Positions 48,280 through 55,318 of a stretch of 64,000 nt of DNA are shown here, piece by piece. The stretch covers positions 62,001-126,000 of the forward strand of contig JAJDWX010000009.1 of NCBI GenBank assembly GCA_022825385.1. Direction: 5' to 3'. The notes beneath the pieces were generated by a model. That model searched no databases. It saw only the letters and a program-made list of their open reading frames with translations, and was not told where the DNA came from. Source of the stretch: Rhodothermales bacterium (GTDB taxonomy: Bacteria; Bacteroidota; Rhodothermia; Rhodothermales; VXPQ01). Position 1 is the first letter of the stretch; the number at the start of each line of letters is the position of its first letter. A program made the translations under genes and the position numbers.

Positions 48280-49362
48280 TTAGGACGCATCGTTTTCTTC
48301 CACTTCTTCGGACATTGCACGTCTGTATTCGTCGGCGAAGGCTTTTTCCATGGTCTGGACAAATTCGATCAGGTCCTGCTTGTGTTTTTGCCACGATTCC
48401 TCGTCCAGACGGCAAAACCACTGTTCTCGTACGCGTTCCGTTGCATATACATGTATCGCAGGCTTGGTTTCAAACGGGATCGCGTTTTTCAGCTGTTCGA
48501 AATGCTCGTAGCAAAGGTCGACGGTCCCGGGCGGAAAGATGATCTGCACCTTCCCGTACTCATTGAGCGTAATGAAATGTGATGCACGGACATGCACATT
48601 TTCAGGCAATATGATTGTGCGTTGGCAGTAGGTGATCCCGGATTTCGTGTAGTACGATCTCACGCAGTAGTTCAGTGCTTTTTCTGCATTCTGTAACAGA
48701 TTTGTCACTCCGTATTCAGCGGCCTTGCGAAGTACTTCCTGTTTGCAGTCCTTTTGAGTCGAACCGCGACGACCGTTATTCGATGTCTGATCATCTGATG
48801 TTTGCACCTGACGGGCCAGCAGGATGGCGTCGCCGTGGGCGTAGCCATGGAAGGTTGCTATGCCGATGTCGATGTCTCGCTCCGCCAGATAGTCGATCAT
48901 GCGGCGGGCATGCTCGTCAGCTCCGAGGCCGACCAGCATCATTTGTACGGGTTTAAGCGCATCTTCCCACTGGTTTGCATACCATTCGTCGAAATCCGTG
49001 ATTTTGTCTATCCCGTTCTTGCCGGATTCCTCGGCAATGAGCGTTGCAAGTTTCGATTCGGACAGGCTTTCCAGGTAGCTGCCGTAATCCAGAACCTGCG
49101 CCACGGCGTTTCGCGTCAATTTTTCGCGCTTGAGTTCAAAGACCGTCAGTTTGCCCTCATTGTCAATGCCCAGCAGGTCGATATAGCCCGTTGCAACCGG
49201 AACCTGTCTGCCAACCAGCGTCAGGCCGTGCATGAGCATACCGGGGTTTGCTGTCAGGATGTCCTCCAGCATTTCTTCCGTACCCACCTGCTTGGCGGGG
49301 GCCAGTTTCGTAGACTTGCGGGATTCCCGTTCAATTTGCCAGATTCCGATGTTGGTTTTCAT
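48280..49362 (-). CDS. NucS/DUF91-like PD-(D/E)XK nuclease-fold protein
   Basis: 360 residues. The N-terminal ~130 residues have the nuclease core found in NucS-like proteins: TEEMLEDILTANPGML, Asp62 in VATGYIDLLGIDNEG, Glu76 and Lys78 in KLTVFELKREKLTRNAVAQV, and LDYGSYLESL. The D...E-x-K set is complete. The C-terminal two thirds, with AERDIDIGIATFHGYAHGDA and LCYEHFEQLKNAIPFETKPA, is not recognised and may bind DNA or a partner. The gene lies between a DUF1828/1829 gene and the HicB-ATPase chimera, all on the minus strand, which supports a defence-related role without proving it. Confidence 0.78.
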   Translation of the reverse strand: MKTNIGIWQIERESRKSTKLAPAKQVGTEEMLEDILTANPGMLMHGLTLVGRQVPVATGYIDLLGIDNEGKLTVFELKREKLTRNAVAQVLDYGSYLESLSESKLATLIAEESGKNGIDKITDFDEWYANQWEDALKPVQMMLVGLGADEHARRMIDYLAERDIDIGIATFHGYAHGDAILLARQVQTSDDQTSNNGRRGSTQKDCKQEVLRKAAEYGVTNLLQNAEKALNYCVRSYYTKSGITYCQRTIILPENVHVRASHFITLNEYGKVQIIFPPGTVDLCYEHFEQLKNAIPFETKPAIHVYATERVREQWFCRLDEESWQKHKQDLIEFVQTMEKAFADEYRRAMSEEVEENDAS

Positions 49363-49431
49363 ATGATTTCAGGGGTGGTTCGGGTTGGCTGGACAATTTA
49401 TTGGAGTTTTAAGGTGTAATCCGTATGCAAC

Positions 49432-50220
49432 TCAGGCCGCCGCGCGTTGCGTAATTTTCCGGTGGAAATCTTCGTTGGCGTCGAGCGAAGAAATCATGTC
49501 TCCGCCGACATCCGAGAGTCTGGCGAGGTCCACTCTGGGAATTTCAGGTTGATTCTGAAAAACGAGAATCGATTCGAACCGGATCTTATGCAGGTGAAAG
49601 TGCGACAACATGATCGTTGCTAACCGCGCTTTGTCCTGAGTGGGTATGCCGTACACGAACAACGGGGTATCGTTTTTGCCCTCGATTCGGTAGTCCACCG
49701 GGTACACCTGCGCATTGTCTATTTCCAGATGATAATTCCGCTTTATTTTGGCCTCGTCTACCAGATCAGAGAGCAGGTCGTGCAGGTCGTCGTAGAATGC
49801 GGAGCCGACATTAGATCGGGACAGAAACGTCAGATCGTAGACCTGGGTCAGGGCTTGCCCGAACCGGAAGATGGCTTCCGGCAATCGTTCGGGAGGCGTA
49901 TCGTAACACAACGCGCCGCCACCCTTCTCCCATTGGAGTCCGCTTTCGTTCATAATGCGTTCGAGCAGCATGCCCCGTGTTCCGTCCATGAACCCATCAA
50001 TGTCATGATCATAGCTAATGTGCATGAGCGTATGGCCCTTGTCCGACAGTCGCAACCCGCCCGTATCTGTTTGCGACAGGTGGATCGGGTAATGGTCGCC
50101 GTCGGGAAACCGGAAGTGCGTGTGCAACATCACCGCGCCGTCCGGGCGCCGCTCTATCCTGACGTCTTCGCAAAGACGCTCGCACAGGAGTTTCTGGAGT
50201 TTGTCAAGGGCAAGCGTCAT
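49432..50220 (-). CDS. DUF1828 and DUF1829 domain protein
   Basis: The 262-residue protein starts at the ATG at 50220 (MTLALDKLQKLLCERLCEDV). The first half shows the DUF1828 pattern (THFRFPDGDHYPIHLSQTDT, GGLRLSDKGHTLMHISYDHD) and the second half the DUF1829 pattern (YPVDYRIEGKNDTPLFVYGI). The biochemical function of these domains is not established; they recur near restriction and toxin-antitoxin genes. Its start codon overlaps the stop of the DUF6978-like gene (ATGA), so the two are translationally coupled. Confidence 0.8.
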   Translation of the reverse strand: MTLALDKLQKLLCERLCEDVRIERRPDGAVMLHTHFRFPDGDHYPIHLSQTDTGGLRLSDKGHTLMHISYDHDIDGFMDGTRGMLLERIMNESGLQWEKGGGALCYDTPPERLPEAIFRFGQALTQVYDLTFLSRSNVGSAFYDDLHDLLSDLVDEAKIKRNYHLEIDNAQVYPVDYRIEGKNDTPLFVYGIPTQDKARLATIMLSHFHLHKIRFESILVFQNQPEIPRVDLARLSDVGGDMISSLDANEDFHRKITQRAAA

Positions 50221-50693
50221 AGCGCTAATGTGGGTTCGTCGTGCCGGGCGTGAATCCCGCTCACCTGAAAATCCTTCATCAGACAAGCCAGCGCGCCTTC
50301 AAGCGAAGTGAATCGGTCGGTTTCTTCGGCATTCGATTCGGGTTTCTCGCCGTTCGCGATCGCTTGTGCCGAGGCGCAATGGATGTGCGGGCGGTAAGCA
50401 ATGTCTCCGTGCACATGGCCTGGTCCATTGTAGCGCGCCAGCGTGAGGGGCGAGCCGCCTCGGGGAATATACTTGATTCCGCAGGAAAAATCGTATTTAT
50501 CGGCGAGATTCTGGCGCTGATAGACCGTGAAATACGAATTTGGGTCCTGCTCCGAGGATGCCTGGTAGGTGCGCTGTTTGTGCACCGGGCGCATCGTAGG
50601 TTTGCGCAGCCACCGTGCCTTTGGGTTCGTTACCCGCTTTGGCATGTCACGGAGCGCGTCGAGTTCTTCGTCCGTGTAGTGTTTCGTGCCCAT
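50217..50693 (-). CDS. DUF6978-like protein, partner of the DUF1828/1829 gene
   Basis: 158 residues from the ATG at 50693, which has a GAGGAAG ribosome site. The core SCGIKYIPRGGSPLTLARYN, GPGHVHGDIAYRPHIHCASA and EETDRFTSLEGALACLMKDF resembles DUF6978, a family of unknown function often paired with DUF1828/DUF1829 proteins. A basic N-terminus (PKARWLRKPTMRPVHKQRTY) could bind nucleic acid. It is the first gene of the minus-strand group that runs to glpK. Confidence 0.7.
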   Translation of the reverse strand: MGTKHYTDEELDALRDMPKRVTNPKARWLRKPTMRPVHKQRTYQASSEQDPNSYFTVYQRQNLADKYDFSCGIKYIPRGGSPLTLARYNGPGHVHGDIAYRPHIHCASAQAIANGEKPESNAEETDRFTSLEGALACLMKDFQVSGIHARHDEPTLAL

Positions 50694-51207
50694 GGGTCTT
50701 CCTCGCAAATGGGATTACACGTTTCCATGGGGGCGTAAACGGGGTTGCGGCTCCGGCGTGTTTCAATCGCTTCGGCCAGGGCCGCTCCCGACTATGATTA
50801 TTCACCCTGTACGGCCCGCAGGGTTCCGTTCTGGACTGGAAAAAGCCTTCGCTTAAAATATTTAACCTTGGAATTTTGGTGCCTAATAAAATAAGGTTGG
50901 CTTGTTTTGCGGGGCAAGGAAGGCCCTGCCGGGGGTGTTGTGCAAGCGGCTCATCTTGTCCGTGGCGCTTGCATTTCTTCTTTAGAAAAATTCTTGTACG
51001 ATCAACCCGAACCATCTCTAAGGTCGCAATCCTATACCTTAAAAGCCCAAAATCCTGTTCAGACAACCCGAACCACCTCCCTGGACAGGCACTTCCATGA
51101 ATTTATAATTTTTTGCCCCAGGCGGGGAACCATTCGGAAACTGCGCGTAGAAAATATCAATCATACATGGCTGGAAACGGGTCTCGGCCTGTTTCTGTTA
51201 TGGAGGC
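50694..51207. other. Intergenic region with a pair of direct repeats
   Basis: No gene is supportable here. The segment 50840-51110 is AT-richer than its surroundings. CAACCCGAACCATCTC at 51003-51018 and CAACCCGAACCACCTC at 51064-51079 are near-identical direct repeats 61 bases apart, a possible operator pair or remnant. The promoter of the DUF6978-DUF1829 pair should lie at the left end. Confidence 0.45.
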
Positions 51208-51245
51208 AAAAGCCCCGCCTGCCTTGCGCAGCGCGGGGCTTTTAT
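51208..51245 (-). terminator. Bidirectional rho-independent terminator
   Basis: AAAAGCCCCGC (51208-51218) and GCGGGGCTTTT (51233-51243) form a perfect 11-bp stem with a 14-base loop and T-runs on both strands. It is placed to end the minus-strand restriction-modification operon. Confidence 0.8.
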
Positions 51246-51260
51246 TTGCGGGGCAGGGCG

Positions 51261-51317
51261 TCAGACGTTGATTATCTCCTGCTCCACGTAGGGGGGGAGT
51301 ATCTCGATCGGCAGGTT
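51261..51317 (-). pseudogene. C-terminal remnant of an MntA-like nucleotidyltransferase gene
   Basis: The minus strand codes for NLPIEILPPYVEQEIINV followed by a stop, nearly the same as the end of the intact mntA-like gene at 55028-55318 (NLRVEIRPYVEREVINV). The DNA is also similar across ~55 bases. Nothing upstream of it matches, so only the gene's tail remains, possibly left by recombination between two such modules. Confidence 0.55.
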
Positions 51318-51436
51318 TGGCGCGCCTCCGCCGCTTATGGGGCTTGCATTGCTTGCCTGAACACCTTATATTATGGGTTGCGACTAGAGGGCCGTTCCAA
51401 AAAGCGGCTTACTCTCTGGGCTAGTCGTTCCGGTTT

Positions 51437-51685
51437 TCAAGGCCAGTGCTGAACCTTCAGGTCGGCGCTGGCCTTTATTTTTTCCCAAATCTCGAATACT
51501 CGGGCGTCGTGCCACTTTGCAGGCGTCTCGTTCCGGGCGAGATAGCGTCCCGCCATGTACACCACCACGTCCGCAAGCTGAAGAAAGCGGCTGTGGTGTG
51601 ATCGGGTGAAATAGACGGTATCCACCAATCGGCCCAGTGGTCTTCCGAAATGCATTGGCGTTTTACCTGAAGTTCTGCAAAGCAC
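51437..51685 (-). pseudogene. C-terminal fragment of a DUF3800 protein
   Basis: The last ~65 residues of this frame (VDTVYFTRSHHSRFLQLADV, VVYMAGRYLARNETPAKWHD and an end in VQHWP) match the C-terminal region of DUF3800 proteins, including the HSRxxQLAD motif. The conserved N-terminal half with the D-E-S motif is missing; the sequence starts immediately after the mod gene. DUF3800 genes are common passengers in restriction and defence loci. The fragment is probably non-functional. Confidence 0.6.
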
Positions 51686-51697
51686 GCCCCCCTGGTA

Positions 51698-52771
51698 TTA
51701 CGCCCGAAACACCTTCATCACTTCGTCGCCGAGGTGGTTGATTACCTTGACTGCAATGCGGCCGGAGGAGGGGCGGTCGAAGGGGCGGGAGACGTCGCTG
51801 CGTAGCGTTGACCAGGCTTCCGCGTTGATTTCGGCCTTGAGCGTCGTTTTGAGCGATTTGTAGGGATCGCTGGCGCCGAGGAAGTAGGCGTGGCGGACGA
51901 AAAAACTTTCCCCATTGTAGTCGGTATCGACGAACCAGCAAGCAATGCCGTCCGTATCGTCGCTGCGGATTTCGCCGCTGTTCGGGTGGAATACATCGAC
52001 CCCGTTGATCTTGATCTGGACTTGATCGTTTTCTGCTTCAAGGATGTCGATGTCCGGCTCGCCGAAGATGACAAAAAGATTGCCCTTCCCTGTGTTCTTG
52101 AGGTCGTCGGCCATGTGCAGGTCGGCGTTCATGCGGGCCTTGAGGATGGGGACGCGACCCAGTTTGCTGAATTCCGAGGCGTGGGCGTCGTAGTTGAAGG
52201 CGCAGGCGATGAGCACGTCGAATCCGGCGTCCGCAGCCTCGCGGGCGGCTTCCACAAGGTCGGGCCGGGAAACAGTGCCGAATTCCGGGCCTATGAAGAT
52301 GCCCGCCCGCTTTTCGCCGCTTGCGGCGCCATTATTTTCGGCGTAGCGCCCTTCCGCGCAGACGAGTTGGCCCGGCCACGGCCTGAGTACGGAAAAGGCG
52401 ATGCGATCCTCCTTGTGCGCCTGCTGTACGCCCGTGGTTTTGAGGTGGTCGAGGATCATTTCAGCGAAGCCCTGCTGTGCGCCGTACCCGAGTTTGGCTT
52501 CGGCGACATGGCCTATGAGTTCGTCGTCTTCGTCAACTCCCAGCAGGCGGTGCGGCGACAGGCTTTCTACCGTGAACGGTCCGGCGACGCGGACGGTTTT
52601 TTTGTCTGCGTACGGCTTGTCGTAGAGGTATTCGTATTCGGCCTGGGCGGCGATGGAAGCGTCAATGGCCTGTTGCCGGGCGATGCGGGCTTCCCAAAAA
52701 CGTTCGAGCGCCTGTTTGGCCTCGTCGCTCCAGTGGGCATCCGGTTCACGCGGGACTTCCCATTCGAGCAA
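51698..52771 (-). CDS. C-terminal half of the phase-variable DNA methyltransferase (mod), out of frame
   Basis: 357 residues from a TTG, but the same frame stays open back to the CA repeat at 52880 (EFLVAAGGRAGRRIDFAASP, DETEALPSGETAPRN). It corresponds to the C-terminal half of large type III-like methyltransferases: LLEWEVPREPDAHWSDEAKQ, YEYLYDKPYADKKTVRVAGP, FTVESLSPHRLLG and the ending NHLGDEVMKVFRA. It belongs to the same gene as 52837-54663 but is in another frame. It is probably not made as a separate protein in this state. Confidence 0.8.
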   Translation of the reverse strand: MLEWEVPREPDAHWSDEAKQALERFWEARIARQQAIDASIAAQAEYEYLYDKPYADKKTVRVAGPFTVESLSPHRLLGVDEDDELIGHVAEAKLGYGAQQGFAEMILDHLKTTGVQQAHKEDRIAFSVLRPWPGQLVCAEGRYAENNGAASGEKRAGIFIGPEFGTVSRPDLVEAAREAADAGFDVLIACAFNYDAHASEFSKLGRVPILKARMNADLHMADDLKNTGKGNLFVIFGEPDIDILEAENDQVQIKINGVDVFHPNSGEIRSDDTDGIACWFVDTDYNGESFFVRHAYFLGASDPYKSLKTTLKAEINAEAWSTLRSDVSRPFDRPSSGRIAVKVINHLGDEVMKVFRA

Positions 52772-52836
52772 GGCGTTGCGCGGCGCCGTTTCGCCGGACG
52801 GCAGCGCTTCTGTCTCGTCGGGCGAGGCGGCAAAGT

Positions 52837-54663
52837 CTATGCGGCGACCCGCCCGGCCGCCCGCGGCGACGAGAAATTCTGTGTGTGTGTGTGTGTGTGT
52901 GTGTGACTATCCTCTTGTATGTGATTCTTTCTGTAACTCCTTGCGTCCCTTTGCATTACGGCGTTGAAACCATCCAGCGCCGCTTCCACTTCCGGTTGTT
53001 TTTGCTCCCAGATTACGTCGATTTCGGCGTTGTTGGCGATGGCTTTGAGCGTGATATGCGGGACGCGTTCGTACACGAAACCATGGCGAATATTGTTATA
53101 CGTCGGTTTTTCCGAGGGGGCCTTGCGGGCGAGCGCGGCTTCCTTGATTTGCCCTTCGCGACTGTCGGCGAGCAGATACCAGGGATAGCGGGCGCCCATG
53201 ATGCGGGCGCGGGCCAGCGCGAGCGCAACCCGCGACGTGTCGATGGTGATCCAGCGGCGGCCCCATTGCTCGGCGACGTATGCGGTGGTGCCGGAGCCAC
53301 AGGTGGGGTCGAGTACGAGATCGCCGGGGTCCGTGGCCATGAGGATGCAGCGGGAGACCGTCAGTTCACTAGTTTGGACTACGTAGGTCTTCTGCGTAAA
53401 AGTCCCGATCACGGTATCTTGCCATATGTTTGTTAGCGGCTGGACCGGGAACCAGTTTTTGAAGCGTTTATATGCGAGGACGCGGGGCAGAGCTAGTAGT
53501 TTGTTGGCCCGGGATAGCCTTTCAAGGCCTTGTTGGCTAGTTGACCAACCGCGAGTTGTAGACGGCGAGAATTCGCGACCTTCGAATGAAAGATCGAATC
53601 GGCTCGAGTCTCCCCCTGTCTGTGATGTGATGTCTGCTGCGCGAAACCGCCGTCCGTCGTCGGCTGTAGTTCCTTCACGAAGCTCAACCGTTGACAAACG
53701 TCGGCAGGTTCCGTCCTCGGTTTCGATCCACCGAAATGTACCCAACTCAGTTGTTTCGACCTTCTCGGTCCATAATCCCCGGTACTTCATTCTGTCCCGG
53801 CTCTTAGCGTACCAGATCAGAAAGTCAACGACCGGAGCTAGTGTGCCTGTTGTTTGCGCACTGGTCTTCCGGAACGGGATGATGGACACAAAATTCTCCT
53901 CCCCAAACACCTCATCCATCAGCGCCCGCACCCGGTGTACGTTTTCGTCCCCGATTTGCACGAAAACGGAGCCGCTTTCCGTCAACAAATCCCGGGCTAC
54001 GGTCAGTCGGTCCCGCAGGTACGTCAAATACGAATGAATCCCGTCCCGCCACGTATCCCGGAACGCCTTCACTTGCTCTGGCTCGCGCGTAATGTGCTCG
54101 GCCGCGCCGTCTTTTACGTTCCGGCTGGTCGTGGACCACTGAAAATTCGAGTTGAACTTGATGCCGTAGGGCGGGTCTATGTAGATGCACTGTACCTTGC
54201 CGCGCAGCCCCTCCCGCTCGGCAAGCGACGCCATCGCTTGCAACGAATCGCCAAGAATCATCCGGTTGGACCAGTTGGCGTCGTGCTGGTAGAATTCGGT
54301 CCGGGCATCCTCGCTCGGCAAGCCATTAAAATCCGCAAACAAATCTGCCTGTGCGGTTGCCTCGTCCTCCTCGGTTTCCTTGCTCCGCCGCCGCAAATCG
54401 TCGATCAGCGCCTTCGGATGCACTTTTTCCTGAATGAAAAGCGGAGGCGCCTGCGCGATCAATTCCGCCGAGTCTTGCGCATCTTTGCCGCGCCAGACGA
54501 GTTGCGGGTCAAGGTCGCGATTGCGACGTTCGTACGCCACCTGGACGGGATGGCGGTCGTCGTCTTCCAGTACGCCTTGATATTCCGCCGTGGGAATATT
54601 CTTGCGGGAAGCCTCGTCGTGCTTGAGGGTTTTGATCTTTTGGGTCGATTTCCGTTTTGGCAT
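52837..54663 (-). CDS. N-terminal half of type III-like DNA methyltransferase (mod), ended early by repeat frameshift
   Basis: An adenine methyltransferase of the beta order: DPPYGIKFNSNF (DPPY at 163-166) comes before the AdoMet-binding LDPTCGSGTTAYVAEQWGRR (~450). Together with the res gene it should form a type III-like restriction-modification system, methylating the recognition site. After NHIQEDS the frame runs into (CA)13, read as HTHTHTHT, then QNFSSPRAAGRVAA and a stop at 52837. The C-terminal half continues in a different frame. With 12 or 15 CA units the two halves would join into one protein of 987 or 989 residues. The start abuts the hepT-like stop codon. Confidence 0.9.
   Translation of the reverse strand: MPKRKSTQKIKTLKHDEASRKNIPTAEYQGVLEDDDRHPVQVAYERRNRDLDPQLVWRGKDAQDSAELIAQAPPLFIQEKVHPKALIDDLRRRSKETEEDEATAQADLFADFNGLPSEDARTEFYQHDANWSNRMILGDSLQAMASLAEREGLRGKVQCIYIDPPYGIKFNSNFQWSTTSRNVKDGAAEHITREPEQVKAFRDTWRDGIHSYLTYLRDRLTVARDLLTESGSVFVQIGDENVHRVRALMDEVFGEENFVSIIPFRKTSAQTTGTLAPVVDFLIWYAKSRDRMKYRGLWTEKVETTELGTFRWIETEDGTCRRLSTVELREGTTADDGRRFRAADITSQTGGDSSRFDLSFEGREFSPSTTRGWSTSQQGLERLSRANKLLALPRVLAYKRFKNWFPVQPLTNIWQDTVIGTFTQKTYVVQTSELTVSRCILMATDPGDLVLDPTCGSGTTAYVAEQWGRRWITIDTSRVALALARARIMGARYPWYLLADSREGQIKEAALARKAPSEKPTYNNIRHGFVYERVPHITLKAIANNAEIDVIWEQKQPEVEAALDGFNAVMQRDARSYRKNHIQEDSHTHTHTHTQNFSSPRAAGRVAA
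52880..52905. repeat. (TG)13/(CA)13 dinucleotide repeat inside the mod gene
   Basis: Thirteen perfect TG units on the plus strand, CA on the coding strand. Since the repeat follows a complete codon (AGT), only unit numbers divisible by three restore the frame of the downstream half; 13 leaves it out of frame. Confidence 0.95.
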
Positions 54664-55035
54664 CTATGCAGCGTCCTCGCTGGTGGTGTTCAACAGATTT
54701 TGCAATGCCGGGAGCAGCTGCGGGATTGCATCCTGAATGATAGTCCAAATAATATGATCGTTTAGGCCCAAATATCCATGAGCCAAGCGATTTCTCGTTC
54801 CCACAATCGCGTACCAGGGGATATCGGGATATTCCTCCCGCACCTTGTCCGGGATGTGTGTGGCTGCTTCGCCGATCAATTCTAGATTTCGTAGCGTGGC
54901 GTCATACGTGAGTCCGTCCGCGACGAAGGCGTCCTGATCCATATCATGGGTATAGGATAACACCTTTTCGCAGAATTCGATCATATCCCCTACATAGAAA
55001 CGCCATTCCCGCCCTTCGTGGCTGGTATCAGACAT
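54664..55035 (-). CDS. hepT: HepT-like toxin (DUF86)
   Basis: A 123-residue helical protein of the HepT/HEPN type. The catalytic motif RNRLAHGY (Arg81-x4-His86, then Tyr88) is intact, with the preceding ATLRNLELIGEAATHIPDKV. HepT proteins are RNases that are silenced when the partner MntA adds AMP groups to the Tyr of this motif. Its start overlaps the mntA-like stop codon by 8 bases, and its stop touches the mod start codon, so it is embedded in the restriction-modification operon. Confidence 0.9.
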   Translation of the reverse strand: MSDTSHEGREWRFYVGDMIEFCEKVLSYTHDMDQDAFVADGLTYDATLRNLELIGEAATHIPDKVREEYPDIPWYAIVGTRNRLAHGYLGLNDHIIWTIIQDAIPQLLPALQNLLNTTSEDAA

Positions 55036-55318
55036 TGATTACCTCCCGCTCCACATAGGGGCGTATTTCGACCCGCAGGTTTTGGTTTATCGCCATATCC
55101 ACCGGGCGCCCCAACAAATCTTCGAGATAGCCTTGCGCTCCGAAATAACGCCGCCAATCGGGAGACCTGTCAAACTGCACCAGAATATCGACGTCGCTAT
55201 CGTCGGTCCCCTGATTTCGGGCAAAGGAGCCGAACAGGGCGAGCCGGGTGACGCCGTAGCGTTGCGCCAGGGTCGCCTTGTGCGTTCGGAGCAATTTGAG
55301 CACGTCGTCTCGCGTCAT
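55028..55318 (-). CDS. mntA: MntA-like minimal nucleotidyltransferase antitoxin
   Basis: 96 residues with the nucleotidyltransferase motif LALFGSFARNQGTDDSDVDI, in which Gly30-Ser31 and Asp42-x-Asp44 fit GSx10DxD. In MntA/HepT pairs this enzyme inactivates the HEPN toxin by AMP transfer. The ATG overlaps the res stop codon (ATGA), and the gene's end overlaps hepT, giving strict coupling res-mntA-hepT-mod. A decayed copy of its last codons is at 51261-51317. Confidence 0.9.
   Translation of the reverse strand: MTRDDVLKLLRTHKATLAQRYGVTRLALFGSFARNQGTDDSDVDILVQFDRSPDWRRYFGAQGYLEDLLGRPVDMAINQNLRVEIRPYVEREVINV

Noticed and set aside
48227-48421. HicA toxin or an N-terminal extension before the HicB-ATPase gene
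   Set aside because: The upstream codons lack the HicA signature (glycine-rich turn with the catalytic His) and overlap the end of the neighbouring nuclease gene, so the GTG at 48226 is taken as the start.
50900-51100. CRISPR array
   Set aside because: Only two similar repeats are present and no cas genes occur anywhere in the window.
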